Shown here: piece by piece, positions 54,615-63,612 of the stretch
Layout of the letters: every line of letters begins with the position of its first letter
Position numbering within the stretch: position 1 is the first letter of the stretch
Source: Collimonas pratensis
GTDB taxonomy: Bacteria; Pseudomonadota; Gammaproteobacteria; Burkholderiales; Burkholderiaceae_D
Direction of reading: 5' to 3'
Assembly (NCBI RefSeq): GCF_001584185.1
Contig: NZ_CP013234.1
Location: 5,208,001 to 5,272,000 of the forward strand
DNA: 64,000 nt
Program-made: the position numbers and the translations under genes
The notes under the pieces: generated by a model
Databases searched by the model: none
What the model was told of the DNA's origin: nothing
The model's input: only the letters and a program-made list of their open reading frames with translations

Positions 54615-54924
54615 AGTGTTGTCTCGAAAGTAGCGCGCATTATTTCAGCGCATTTTTTTGCTTATGCACGCCATGGCTTGTTTTTTAGCCATCGCGGCAA
54701 TTCGGAATTTTGGTTGCCAGAGAGAAATTCTCTCATAATACACCAGACGATTTCGCTGCCAACTCCACGGCTGATAGCAACATCAGCACTGTGGCGGGCA
54801 AATATTGCGGCCAATGATAAGCGGGTTGCTGGAAAAGCTGCAAGTGCGGCTGCAAGTGCGGCTGCAAATGCGCAGGTCTGCCGCGCAGCTCTTCCGATAT
54901 AGGGGCAGATGGCGCTCAGCGCGG
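54615..54924. other. Intergenic region between smg and topB
   Basis: No convincing gene is present in these 310 bases. The only structure is a 12-base repeat (CTGCAAGTGCGG) three times in tandem at 54838-54873, with the third copy changed. On the minus strand it is the leader of topB; I see no clear promoter. Confidence 0.6.
54838..54873. repeat. 12-base tandem repeat, three copies
   Basis: CTGCAAGTGCGG twice exactly, then CTGCAAATGCGC. It lies within the noncoding stretch upstream of topB. A simple slippage origin is most likely. Confidence 0.7.
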
Positions 54925-55404
54925 CTAATGCAAGAGGCGCGGTTCGGGTTCGTCGTCTTCGTCGAGGAACAGCTCGTCGAACATCAAGCCGTCCGGCTCC
55001 TTGCCCTGACTCCATAGCACCATCAGCACGATCACCTTGAGTTTGTCGAGCGGAACCGGGGTCTCGCTGACGGTCAATGCACGCTCGATCACGATCTCGC
55101 GCTGCACAGGGTTGAGCATCTTGGCCGATTCCAGGAACTGGATGAATCCAATCGCGGCTATGCCCAGCACGTCAATTTCCTGCTGGGCGTAGATGCGGAT
55201 GCCAAAGGAAAAAGAGGTTTGCTGCGGATACTTATCGGCGAATTCGTGATTGGCTTCCGCCAGATCCGTCAGCCAGCCGAGGGCTTTGGTGATCTCGTCT
55301 TCTTCAAAGCCGATCGCCGACAGCTTCTTGACCAAGGCCTCCGGTTCAGGGCAGGCATCGGGCCGATAATAAGTTTCATACAGATAAACGAGGACTTCAA
55401 ACAT
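54925..55404 (-). CDS. smg: Smg family protein (DUF494)
   Basis: A 159-residue cytoplasmic protein starting [15 protein letters not shown] and containing [20 protein letters not shown], which are Smg features. Smg proteins are conserved in proteobacteria beside dprA and def-fmt, with no settled function. It follows dprA with a 172-base gap and the same strand, the arrangement dprA-smg-topB seen in many betaproteobacteria. The C terminus is acidic ([14 protein letters not shown]). Confidence 0.9.
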   Translation of the reverse strand: MFEVLVYLYETYYRPDACPEPEALVKKLSAIGFEEDEITKALGWLTDLAEANHEFADKYPQQTSFSFGIRIYAQQEIDVLGIAAIGFIQFLESAKMLNPVQREIVIERALTVSETPVPLDKLKVIVLMVLWSQGKEPDGLMFDELFLDEDDEPEPRLLH

Positions 55405-55576
55405 GGTTCTACTGTATCGCTAAGGTAAGGGTGTGACAAGTAAAGTGCAACTTAACAATGAAATGCTTTACAACAATGTTGCAGCTTCGAGCGTCAGTAT
55501 ACGTATATTAGTATCGCAGGATTTGCGCAAAGCTGCGCGAAATCGCACATTAGACGTTAAATGCGTTACAGCAATA

Positions 55577-56713
55577 TCAATCAAGGCGACGGTAAAGACC
55601 GCCGGGCAGAACTTCGATCAGGCCAGCCAGTTCCAGTGCCAGCAAACGGCCGTTCAAGCTGGCCGCGTCGCTGCTGCAGCGCGCTGCCAGCACATCGAAA
55701 CTGACCGGATCATAGCCGAGCTGCCGTAATAATTTTTGATCGTCATCGGTTGCCTCTACAGTTGCCTCGACGGCGGCCTGGGTCTCATCACCAGCGCTGC
55801 CAGCCTCTGAGTTCGCCTGCCCCGGCGTGTGGAAAGACCGCAACTCTTCCAGGATATCCTGCGCCGACTCCACCAGCTTGGCGCCCTGCTTGATCAGTTG
55901 ATGGCAACCTTTAGCCAGCGGCGAGTGGATCGAACCCGGAATGGCAAACACGTCGCGCCCCTGCTCGGCCGCCATGCGGGCGGTAATCAGCGAACCCGAC
56001 TGGGCCGCGGCTTCCACCACCAGCACGCCGCGCGCCAGGCCGGAAACGATGCGGTTGCGGCGCGGGAAATTGGCCGCGATGCCGGGCATGCCCAGCGGAT
56101 ACTCGCTGACAATGCAGCCCGCTTCAGCGATCTGGTGCGCCAAGCCGCGATTGCGCGCCGGGTAAACGATGTCGGCGCCGGTGCCGATCACGGCGATGGT
56201 GCTGCCGGCTTCCGCATTGCCGGCTGCGCCGCGCAAAGCGCCCTGATGGGCGGCAGCATCGATGCCCAGGGCCAGGCCGGAGATGACGGTCAGGCCGCGC
56301 TGGCTAAGGATTTCCGCGAAGCGCTCGGCATTGGCGATGCCCTGCGCCGTCGCATTGCGGCTGCCGACCACCGCCAACGCCGGGCGTGCCAGCAATTCGA
56401 CGCGCCCCTTCACATACAGCATCAGCGGCGGATCGCTGATGTCCAGCAACGCATGCGGGTAGTCGGCGTCCGCCAGAGTCAGCAAGCGGTTGCCCGCTTG
56501 CTGCAGCCATTCCAGGGTGCGTTCGATCAGCGCCAGGGTAGCGTCCGACGGCGCCGCCAGCAAGGCATGAGCGATGCGTCCGGGCACAACCTTGTGCAGG
56601 GCGGAGAATGAAGTGGAAAAGATGCTGGCCGGTAGGCCGAAGGCAGCCAGCAAGCGGCGCGCAGTTTCGGCGCCGACTCCGGCAGTCTGTTCGAGACGCA
56701 GCCAGGATGCCAA
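55577..56713 (-). CDS. dprA: DNA-processing protein DprA
   Basis: DprA binds incoming single-stranded DNA in transformation and loads RecA. The 378-residue product has an N-terminal helical domain (WLRLEQTAGVGAETARRLLA) and the Rossmann core with ALAVVGSRNATAQGIANAE, ISGLALGIDAAAHQGAL and VIGTGADIVYPARN, then a winged-helix C terminus. The given start is a TTG. The same frame continues upstream (about AAIDADELASW) without ATG, GTG or TTG before running into the lysM-gene stop, so the true start may be an unusual codon. It lies downstream of the LysM gene. Confidence 0.87.
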   Translation of the reverse strand: MASWLRLEQTAGVGAETARRLLAAFGLPASIFSTSFSALHKVVPGRIAHALLAAPSDATLALIERTLEWLQQAGNRLLTLADADYPHALLDISDPPLMLYVKGRVELLARPALAVVGSRNATAQGIANAERFAEILSQRGLTVISGLALGIDAAAHQGALRGAAGNAEAGSTIAVIGTGADIVYPARNRGLAHQIAEAGCIVSEYPLGMPGIAANFPRRNRIVSGLARGVLVVEAAAQSGSLITARMAAEQGRDVFAIPGSIHSPLAKGCHQLIKQGAKLVESAQDILEELRSFHTPGQANSEAGSAGDETQAAVEATVEATDDDQKLLRQLGYDPVSFDVLAARCSSDAASLNGRLLALELAGLIEVLPGGLYRRLD

Positions 56714-56802
56714 CTCGTCGGCATCGATAGCGGCCCGATGGTGGCTCAGACTGGAGCCACCATCATCGTCGTGAAGATTTTCGTTGTTGACAGCAAAGAC
56801 CC

Positions 56803-57876
56803 TTATTGTGGCGATCTGGCGGTGTCGCCGATATCGACCGTATTCTGGACTTCCATGATCAAGCCATACGAAATATGGTTGAACACGCGGAAGATGAACA
56901 GGGTACCGTATTGTTCGTCCGGCAGCTTGACCTTCTTGTTGTGATCGGCAGGATCCTTGATGGTCGCGCCCAGGCGGGACAACTGCAGCACCGTGCCGAC
57001 GTCGATATTGTCAGCCCTGCCCTGATTGATGGTGGCGATCTGGTTCTGCGCTGCCGTGGCTACGCCGCCATAGATGGAGACGATGCGGGCGTCGACATTG
57101 CCTGCCGGCGCATGCGGCACGTAATTCAGGATCGGTTCGACCGGCCGCGGAATGATGCGGTCGCCGACCTGCATTTCTTCCTTGACGTCGACCACGCTGA
57201 AAGTTGCCGCCTCATCCGGCGTGCTGCCGCGGCGTTCAAGTTTCAAGGTGCCCAGGTACAGCGCTTCGTTGGCGATGACCTTGCCGCTGACCGGATCCTT
57301 GAGCGGATTGCCGGGACGGAATACCTGGAATGCAGTCGCATCCGCCAGGTCGCCGCGCACATAGGCTTTATCGCCCTTGCCCAGGTTCATGTGCCCTTCC
57401 TGTACTGCCACGATATGCGGTGCGCTTTTCAAGTCGTCGCCTTCGATGATCAGCGGCTGCGACAGGAAAGGGCCGATGGCATCGGTGGAAATGGTCGTAA
57501 TCGCATCGCGGCCGATGCCTTGCACCCGCACTTGCGGCGACAGCTTGACCACGCCGGGTTCGCCGCTGGTGCTATTGCCCAGGCGCAGGCGGCCGTTGAC
57601 GCGGTCGAAATACACGATCTGGCCTGGATAGATCCAGTGCGGATTGCGGATCTGGTCCTGATTCAGGCCCCACACTTGCGGCCAGCACCATGGATGTTGC
57701 AAGAAATGACCGGAAATTCCCCACAGCGTGTCGCCACGCACTACCACGTGCTGGTCCGGAGCATTCGGCAAAAACTCGCAGCGCATGGTCTTGACTGCCT
57801 GGGCGTGGGCCATGCTTGAAATGCCAAATCCGGTGCATAAAGCAAGAAGGAGTGCAGCTGTGCTAAACTTTTTCAT
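56803..57876 (-). CDS. LysM peptidoglycan-binding domain protein
   Basis: A 357-residue exported protein. A signal peptide (ISSMAHAQ) is followed by a LysM domain (VVVRGDTLWGISGHFLQHPW, then IYPGQIVYF), which binds glycan chains of peptidoglycan. The rest (about 110-357) is an uncharacterised extension repeating segments such as GDRIIPRP. The ATG at 57876 has GGAAAC upstream. It is divergent from def and probably cotranscribed with dprA. This gene order occurs in other betaproteobacteria. Confidence 0.88.
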   Translation of the reverse strand: MKKFSTAALLLALCTGFGISSMAHAQAVKTMRCEFLPNAPDQHVVVRGDTLWGISGHFLQHPWCWPQVWGLNQDQIRNPHWIYPGQIVYFDRVNGRLRLGNSTSGEPGVVKLSPQVRVQGIGRDAITTISTDAIGPFLSQPLIIEGDDLKSAPHIVAVQEGHMNLGKGDKAYVRGDLADATAFQVFRPGNPLKDPVSGKVIANEALYLGTLKLERRGSTPDEAATFSVVDVKEEMQVGDRIIPRPVEPILNYVPHAPAGNVDARIVSIYGGVATAAQNQIATINQGRADNIDVGTVLQLSRLGATIKDPADHNKKVKLPDEQYGTLFIFRVFNHISYGLIMEVQNTVDIGDTARSPQ

Positions 57877-58080
57877 ATTGTTTCCGGTGAATACTGCGTT
57901 AAATTGGCGCCTGTACCCTGGAGCTTTTCGGCTCCCGGCCGGTTCGTCGCCACGGCATTTGATTTTGGTAAAGCAAAATAAAGCAAAAAACTTGCCATAG
58001 TGAATCAAATTTTGCCCATAATCGATTGAACTAGCAAGAGAAAACCCCTTCCAAACCGCCTAATTGTTACGTATTCAAGC

Positions 58081-58611
58081 ATGTCCTTATTAAATATTCT
58101 TCGTTATCCCGACGTCCGCTTGCACAAAATTGCCAAGCCAGTGACAGTTTTTGACAGTCGGTTAAAAAAATTGATCGCCGACATGGCCGAAACCATGTAC
58201 GAAGCGCCCGGCGTCGGCCTGGCTGCTTCGCAAGTCGATGTCCATGAACAGCTGGTGGTGATCGATACTTCCGATACCGGCACCGACCTGCGGGTTTTCA
58301 TCAATCCGCAGATTCTCTGGGCCAGCGAAGAAAAGCAGATTTACGACGAAGGCTGCCTGTCGGTGCCGGGCGTCTACGATGGCGTCGAACGTCCTGCGCG
58401 CGTGAAAGTGCGCGCCCTGGACGCTGACGGCCAGCCGTTTGAGGTCGACGCCGATGGCTTGCTGGCGGTCTGCATCCAGCACGAGATGGATCACTTGCAA
58501 GGCAAGGTATTCGTTGAATATCTGTCACCGCTGAAGCGCAACCGCATCAAGGCCAAGATGCTCAAGGAAGAGCGCGAACAGAAACGCGACAAGCAATACG
58601 GTACAAGATAA
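58081..58611 (+). CDS. def: Peptide deformylase
   Basis: Removes the formyl group from N-terminal fMet. The 176-residue sequence has all three motifs: [17 protein letters not shown] and HEMDHLQGK, whose Cys and two His residues hold the metal ion. The first ATG is used. It is followed by fmt, with a long hairpin in the 105-base gap, and the pair has its promoter in the gap facing the LysM gene. Confidence 0.96.
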   Translation: MSLLNILRYPDVRLHKIAKPVTVFDSRLKKLIADMAETMYEAPGVGLAASQVDVHEQLVVIDTSDTGTDLRVFINPQILWASEEKQIYDEGCLSVPGVYDGVERPARVKVRALDADGQPFEVDADGLLAVCIQHEMDHLQGKVFVEYLSPLKRNRIKAKMLKEEREQKRDKQYGTR

Positions 58612-58628
58612 GCATCTTTTCCATGTTG

Positions 58629-58679
58629 CGGGACAAACTGCAAGCAGCGCCCTGTCAACGGCTCTTGCAGTTTGTCCCG
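58629..58679. other. 16-base perfect hairpin between def and fmt
   Basis: CGGGACAAACTGCAAG (58629-58644) is the exact complement of CTTGCAGTTTGTCCCG (58664-58679), with a 19-base loop. It lies 18 bases after def and 37 bases before fmt. There is no U-tract after it, so it is not a classical terminator. Confidence 0.85.
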
Positions 58680-58716
58680 TAGTCATTTTGGCCACCCTTC
58701 CGTCTTCTCGCTCACC

Positions 58717-59670
58717 ATGAAAATCATCTTCGCCGGTACTCCCGAATTCGCCGCCGTGGCGCTCAAGGCCTTGCACGACGCCGGCCACCAGATCGTGCTG
58801 GTCCTGACCCAGCCGGACCGCCCGGCCGGCCGCGGCATGCAGCTGCATGCTTCGCCGGTCAAGCAATTCGCACTCGATCACCAGATCCCGGTAGCGCAAC
58901 CGGTATCGCTGCGACTGGATGGCAAGTACCCAGAGATCGCCAGCGAGGCGCATCAACTGCTGCAAGCGACGCCGCACGATGTCATGGTGGTGGCTGCCTA
59001 CGGCCTGATCCTGCCACTCAGCGTGCTCACCATCCCACCGCGCGGCTGCCTCAACATCCACGGCTCGCTGCTGCCACGCTGGCGCGGCGCGGCGCCTATC
59101 CACCGCGCGATCGAAGCCGGCGACAGCGAGACCGGCATCACCATCATGCAAATGGACCAGGGCCTGGATACCGGCGCCATGCTGCTGATCGAAAAAATGG
59201 CGATTGCTGCCGACGACACCACCGGCAGCCTGCATGACAAGATGGCAAAGCTTGGCGGCGAAATGATAGTCGAAGCGCTGGTCCGCATGGAACAAGATGC
59301 GTTGCAGGCAACGCCGCAACCGGAGGAAGGCGTGACCTACGCCGCCAAGATCAGCAAGGAAGAGGCAGCGCTTGATTTCAAGCTGCCGGCAGAGATGCTG
59401 GAACGCAAGATACGGGCATTCAATCCCTTCCCCGCCGCTTCCGCTTCATTCGCTGGCATCACCCTGAAGCTGTGGCGAGCGCAAGCGATTAGCTCTGACA
59501 ACAAGGCTGCTCCCGGAACCATCCTCAGCGCCGATCCGCAGGATGGCGTGGTGGTGGCTTGCGGCAGCGGCGCTTTGCGGATTACCGAATTGCAGAAACC
59601 GGGGGGCAAGCGCTTGCCGGTGGCTGAATTCTTGCGGGCTTTTCCGATGCAAGGCGGGCGATTTGGGTGA
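58717..59670 (+). CDS. fmt: Methionyl-tRNA formyltransferase
   Basis: Formylates initiator Met-tRNA using 10-formyltetrahydrofolate. The 317-residue protein has the opening [17 protein letters not shown], the substrate loop [16 protein letters not shown], and the catalytic Asn-His-Asp set in LNIHGSLLP and [11 protein letters not shown]. The C-terminal OB-like domain (about 205-317) binds tRNA. I take the ATG at 58717; an upstream start would lie in the hairpin. A hairpin with U-run follows 5 bases after the stop. Confidence 0.96.
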   Translation: MKIIFAGTPEFAAVALKALHDAGHQIVLVLTQPDRPAGRGMQLHASPVKQFALDHQIPVAQPVSLRLDGKYPEIASEAHQLLQATPHDVMVVAAYGLILPLSVLTIPPRGCLNIHGSLLPRWRGAAPIHRAIEAGDSETGITIMQMDQGLDTGAMLLIEKMAIAADDTTGSLHDKMAKLGGEMIVEALVRMEQDALQATPQPEEGVTYAAKISKEEAALDFKLPAEMLERKIRAFNPFPAASASFAGITLKLWRAQAISSDNKAAPGTILSADPQDGVVVACGSGALRITELQKPGGKRLPVAEFLRAFPMQGGRFG

Positions 59671-59675
59671 GAAGA

Positions 59676-59706
59676 TAGAGCCCCGTTATCAGGCTCTATT
59701 ATTTTT
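59676..59706 (+). terminator. Rho-independent terminator of def-fmt
   Basis: TAGAGCC pairs with GGCTCTA around a nine-base loop and is followed by TTATTTTT, just after the fmt stop. Confidence 0.85.
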
Positions 59707-59740
59707 CCGCGAACTGATGATGTCAGAAAATGATGGCCAG

Positions 59741-60148
59741 CTATTCCACCATTCTGAAAAGTCGATAAGACTCAAAAATTCCGCCAACAAACATAGACGT
59801 CAGGACAGAAAACGCGATCTGGCTAAACAGGCCATCGATAACATATCGGTAATACACGGGCGCGCCCATCGCAAGTACAGCACACAATCTCCCAATTGCC
59901 ATTTTGAGCAATGGATTGTCTCTCATCGAAAATCTTGTTCGGCAAGTAAGTCGACGTAGCGCACCCGTTTCAATAAAAAAATAGCAGATTGTAAGAAGCA
60001 ACAACAGCAAAACAATTTGCGACTCTTTCTGAACAAGCTCCGGGTTCGTCAAACCCATATGGTAGAGGACCGCACCTATTGCAGCGGACAGTGTCAGCAT
60101 CACCATATTCGTCAGCTTAAAGTAATTTTTAATGCTTTCTTGATCCAT
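59741..60148 (-). CDS. Small membrane protein, function unknown
   Basis: A protein of about 135 residues starting at MDQESIKNYFKLTN (a start two codons earlier is also possible), with hydrophobic segments near 12-32, 44-62, 85-105 and 113-130. The sequence between about 59700 and 60200 is visibly richer in A and T than its neighbours. I recognise no family. It is alone, converging with fmt and beginning about 50 bases beyond the aldose-1-epimerase-family gene stop. Confidence 0.6.
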   Translation of the reverse strand: MDQESIKNYFKLTNMVMLTLSAAIGAVLYHMGLTNPELVQKESQIVLLLLLLTICYFFIETGALRRLTCRTRFSMRDNPLLKMAIGRLCAVLAMGAPVYYRYVIDGLFSQIAFSVLTSMFVGGIFESYRLFRMVE

Positions 60149-60199
60149 TTTCACTATTCAAAAAATACACACTTATCCGAAGCTGCCTGCACAAGAAAC

Positions 60200-61057
60200 T
60201 CAGCCTAACAACAGGCATTCCAGATTCTGAGATCCGCTCCAGCTCGCTTGCGCCGCCAATGTAATCGGATGTTGAATCGTGGCAGCTTCAATACAAACAA
60301 AATGCTGATACGAATCCAATTTCAGATCGGCGATTCTCGCGCAACCGGTTTCCCAGGGATTCCACACCACCGCATCGGCAAACCCGGCCTGGCTTGCAAT
60401 CACGCTGTGCTGGTGATCGCTCAAGGTGACCGGTTTGTCGACAGCGAAGTAAACGCGATCGACTTCTTCCCTGATATGCAGGACTTCCGCATCCTCTTGC
60501 TTGACGCGGCGCTCATCCATTGAATCCCGGTACTGATGCCCGGCGAGTCCATACACCGCAGCGGCGGCGAGCTGCGTGCTCAGGTAGGTATGCAAGGCGC
60601 AGGTAAATTCGAAAGGCTGATCTCCGGTATTGGTTACCAGCAGTTCTGTATTCAGCTCCTGCCCGGAAAACTCAACGCGCAATTCCAGAGAGAAGGCATG
60701 CGGAAATACGCTCCGGGTTTCCTCGGAATCGCTGAGACCCAGGCGGATCAAGCCGCTGCCGTCGATCTGGCGGGAAGTCTCCAGCAAGCTCCACAGGCTG
60801 ACGCGCGCAAAGCCGTGCTTGGGCAACGGGCCTTCGTTGGAGAACTGCGGGAACACCACCGGTATGCCGCCACGAATGGCGCTGTCGTTGCGCCAGGAAT
60901 TAAGCGGGCTCATGAACAGACGTTCGACGCCGTCCGGCGTGCACCATGAACAGATATGGGCGCCATGCAAACTCACTTTTACCTGCGCGCCGTCGGCAGA
61001 GCTGGCAATAAGGAAATCGTTGGTCGGTTGCGGATTTTCTGAATTCGGCAAAATCAT
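60200..61057 (-). CDS. Aldose 1-epimerase-family protein (D-hexose-6-phosphate mutarotase, YeaD-like)
   Basis: A 285-residue protein of the galactose-mutarotase fold. HGAHICSWCTPDGVERLFMS, RGGIPVVFPQF and HGFARVSLW include the conserved Arg and His sites; the catalytic histidine pair and the glutamate of CIEAATIQHP near the C terminus match the YeaD subgroup, which epimerises glucose 6-phosphate. The ATG at 61057 lies directly after AGGAGAG; a second start at 61078 is possible. Confidence 0.85.
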   Translation of the reverse strand: MILPNSENPQPTNDFLIASSADGAQVKVSLHGAHICSWCTPDGVERLFMSPLNSWRNDSAIRGGIPVVFPQFSNEGPLPKHGFARVSLWSLLETSRQIDGSGLIRLGLSDSEETRSVFPHAFSLELRVEFSGQELNTELLVTNTGDQPFEFTCALHTYLSTQLAAAAVYGLAGHQYRDSMDERRVKQEDAEVLHIREEVDRVYFAVDKPVTLSDHQHSVIASQAGFADAVVWNPWETGCARIADLKLDSYQHFVCIEAATIQHPITLAAQASWSGSQNLECLLLG

Positions 61058-61141
61058 CTCTCCTGTGGCTGTCCGCATATTATGCGCCAGAGCCACACAT
61101 TTCTGAAGACCGATGCATCGATTCAGCCATCCCCATGACAA

Positions 61142-61627
61142 TCATGCGTGTGGTTTGGGTACAGGCACCACCAGGCTGATGCCATGCTGGGTAAAGCCGA
61201 AATTTTCATAGAAGCGATGCGCATCCATCCGCTTCAGGTTGGACGACAGTGCGATCTTGTAGCAGCCCGCCTCGCCGGCGATCCGCACGGCATGATCCAG
61301 CATCACGCTGCCGATGCCCTGGCCGCGGCAGGCGCGGCTGATGACCACGGCATCCAGCACCGCCTGGCGGGTGCCTTCATGCGTCAGGCTGCAGAACGCC
61401 AGCATGCTGAAGGTGCCGACCGCGACATCGTCGGCAAACACCAGGTAAGCGCGGAAATAAGGATAGGCCGCCATCTCCGCCATGATCTTGCGAGCACCGG
61501 CCGCATCCAGCGTGGCTGCCCGAGCAGGGGTATCGTCCATCTCGGCCAGCAAGGCCACCAGGATATCGGCATCGTCAGGCGTGGCCTGACGCACTGTAAC
61601 GTGCGGCAGGGAATGATCGGCGGTCAT
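61142..61627 (-). CDS. GNAT-family N-acetyltransferase
   Basis: A protein of about 161 residues. Strand-helix motif A, RACRGQGIGSVMLDHAVRI, contains the acetyl-CoA pyrophosphate loop (RGQGIG), and KIALSSNLKRMDAHRFYENF is motif B. I prefer the ATG at 61627, preceded by GGAG, to the one five codons earlier. The substrate is unknown. It lies just before the mutarotase gene on the same strand, with an 84-base gap. Confidence 0.85.
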   Translation of the reverse strand: MTADHSLPHVTVRQATPDDADILVALLAEMDDTPARAATLDAAGARKIMAEMAAYPYFRAYLVFADDVAVGTFSMLAFCSLTHEGTRQAVLDAVVISRACRGQGIGSVMLDHAVRIAGEAGCYKIALSSNLKRMDAHRFYENFGFTQHGISLVVPVPKPHA

Positions 61628-61695
61628 GGTTCTTTGCTCCATAGCGAAATATGCGAAAGGATAAAGACTATACCGAAAATTCCGCGCATGGAAAA

Positions 61696-61730
61696 ATGAC
61701 GGGGCGCCTGCAACGCAGGCGCCCCGTCAT
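61696..61730 (-). terminator. Rho-independent terminator of phnCDE
   Basis: A perfect 15-base stem (ATGACGGGGCGCCTG with CAGGCGCCCCGTCAT) and five-base loop; on the minus strand the stem is followed by TTTTCC. It lies about 37 bases after the phnE stop. Confidence 0.9.
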
Positions 61731-61766
61731 CGAGAAAAAACAGCAATGATTTAGATATTTAGATAT

Positions 61767-62570
61767 TTAGATAAACAGTTTGCGCATACGCGACGACACC
61801 AGGTCGATCATGCTCACGGCCACCACGATCATGATCAGCACGGCACAGGTTTGTGCGTATTCGAAGCTGCGGATCACTTCCCACAGGATCACGCCGATAC
61901 CGCCGGCGCCGACCATGCCGACTACCGTCGCCGAACGGACATTGGCTTCGAAGCGATACAGCACATAGGAAATCCACAGCGGCATCACTTGCGGCAAGAC
62001 GCCGTAGACAATCTCTTCCAGGGCATTGGCGCCGGTGGCGCGGATGCCTTCGACCGGTTGTGGATCGATGGCTTCCACTGCTTCAGAAAACAGCTTCGAC
62101 AGCGTCCCGGTAGTGGCGACGAACAGCGCCAGGACACCGGCAAACGGCCCCAGGCCGACCGCCACCACAAACAGCATGGCAAACACCATTTCATTGATCG
62201 CCCGTGCCGCATCCATCAAGCGGCGCACCGGCTGGTTGACCCAGGCTGGCGCAATGTTCGACGACGCCAGCAAGCCGCACGGCACGGCGCACACCACCGC
62301 CAGCGCCGTACCCCAGACGGCAATCTGTATCGTCACCAGCAGTTCTTGCAGGTAAGTGCGCCACTCGTGGAAGTCAGGCGGGAAAAAGCTGGCGGCGTAG
62401 GTGCCCATGTTGCCGCCGTCGCGCAGCAGTTCCAGCGGGCGCATGTCTGCGCCCTTCCATGACGCGATCAGGATTGCCAGCAGCACGCCCCAGAACAGCG
62501 TCCGGCCGATCGATTGCTTGGGCGGGACAGGAAACGTGGTTTGCATTTTCAGAGGTACGGAACTAGTCAT
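61767..62570 (-). CDS. phnE: Phosphonate ABC transporter permease PhnE
   Basis: Inner-membrane permease of 267 residues with about five hydrophobic segments. The conserved EAA-type loop [20 protein letters not shown], which contacts the ATPase, is typical of PhnE. It starts 3 bases after phnD ends, and it is the last gene of the operon. An eight-base tandem repeat (TTTAGATA three times) spans its stop codon. With PhnC and PhnD it imports phosphonates or phosphite. Confidence 0.93.
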   Translation of the reverse strand: MTSSVPLKMQTTFPVPPKQSIGRTLFWGVLLAILIASWKGADMRPLELLRDGGNMGTYAASFFPPDFHEWRTYLQELLVTIQIAVWGTALAVVCAVPCGLLASSNIAPAWVNQPVRRLMDAARAINEMVFAMLFVVAVGLGPFAGVLALFVATTGTLSKLFSEAVEAIDPQPVEGIRATGANALEEIVYGVLPQVMPLWISYVLYRFEANVRSATVVGMVGAGGIGVILWEVIRSFEYAQTCAVLIMIVVAVSMIDLVSSRMRKLFI

Positions 62571-62573
62571 TGC

Positions 62574-63548
62574 TTAGGATTTGGCCAGGTCGGACAATTT
62601 GCGGTTGATGTCGTCAAGCTTGGTCTTCTTTTCGTCGGCGCTCAGGTTCTCGTCGGCTTCCAGCTTGCCCTTTTGCTTGAACAGTTCCAGCTGGCGGATA
62701 GGATTCAGCTGGACATTGCTGGACTCGGCAAAGCCGCTGTATTGCAGCTTGGCCAGCTGCGCTTTTTCTGCCGCGGCGTTAGGACCGGTCTTGCCGTAGT
62801 TGACGAAAAAATCCTTGACCTTGGCCTTGACGTCGGCCGGCAGATCCTTGCGCCATACCAGCGGATCGGCAGCGATCAGCGGCGATTTCCAGACGATGCG
62901 CACTTCCTTGGCAACGGCAGGCTGACGCTCTTCGATGCGGTCCATGGTATCGGATGCAAACACGGCGGAATCGAGCTGCTTGTTGGCCACAGCCAGGATG
63001 TTGGCTTCATGGTTGGAAGTACGGATAACCTTGAATGCAGTTTTCGGATCAACATTGTTCTTGGCGAAGATATAGTAGTTCGGTAGCAGGAAACCGGAAG
63101 TCGAATTCGGATCACCGATACCGAAAGTCAGATTCTTGGAATTCTTCAGGACGTCTTCGATGCTCTTGTACGGGCTGTCTTTCTGTACGCCGACCAGGCT
63201 GTAATAACCCGATGTGCCATCCGGATTGACCACGTGTGCGAACACTTCACCGCTGGCACGGTCGACCGCTTCCATCGCCGACTTGTTGCCGAACCAGCCC
63301 ATCTGCACCTTGCCGAAACGCATGCCTTCGATGATGCCGGCGTAGTCGGAGGCAAAGAAGCCGTTGACCTTGACGCCGATGCGCTTGCTCATTTCATCCA
63401 GCACCGGCTGCCAGTCCTGCTTCAGGTTTTGCGACGATTCGGTGGAGATGATGCCGAAGTTCAGTACTTTGGCGTCGTCGGCGTGCGCAGTCGTCGCCGC
63501 CAGCATCGCCAGGGTCATTGCGGCGCCGGAAAATAATTTTGCAAACAT
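62574..63548 (-). CDS. phnD: Phosphonate-binding periplasmic protein PhnD
   Basis: A 324-residue binding protein with a signal peptide ending TTAHADDA. The PhnD segments LNFGIISTESSQNLKQDWQP, FFASDYAGIIEGMRFGKVQM and FGIGDPNSTSGFLLPNYY contact the phosphonate. It lies between phnC and phnE. It suggests that the organism can use phosphonates such as aminoethylphosphonate; no phnG-M lyase genes lie within the window, so degradation genes would be elsewhere or beyond the right edge. Confidence 0.94.
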   Translation of the reverse strand: MFAKLFSGAAMTLAMLAATTAHADDAKVLNFGIISTESSQNLKQDWQPVLDEMSKRIGVKVNGFFASDYAGIIEGMRFGKVQMGWFGNKSAMEAVDRASGEVFAHVVNPDGTSGYYSLVGVQKDSPYKSIEDVLKNSKNLTFGIGDPNSTSGFLLPNYYIFAKNNVDPKTAFKVIRTSNHEANILAVANKQLDSAVFASDTMDRIEERQPAVAKEVRIVWKSPLIAADPLVWRKDLPADVKAKVKDFFVNYGKTGPNAAAEKAQLAKLQYSGFAESSNVQLNPIRQLELFKQKGKLEADENLSADEKKTKLDDINRKLSDLAKS

Positions 63549-63612
63549 GATATGAAACTCCAGATGAGGATGGATGTGATTGGATAAGCTGGTGCGTGGA
63601 AACTGGAGAGGT

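Noticed and set aside
54838..54873. Tandem repeat near topB as an iteron or regulatory array
   Set aside because: Only three copies, one altered, with no initiator gene or AT-rich region and no sign of a replication origin.
61749..61772. Three copies of an eight-base AT repeat at the phnE stop
   Set aside because: It is simple slippage-type sequence that merely adds stop codons after phnE; no function suggested.
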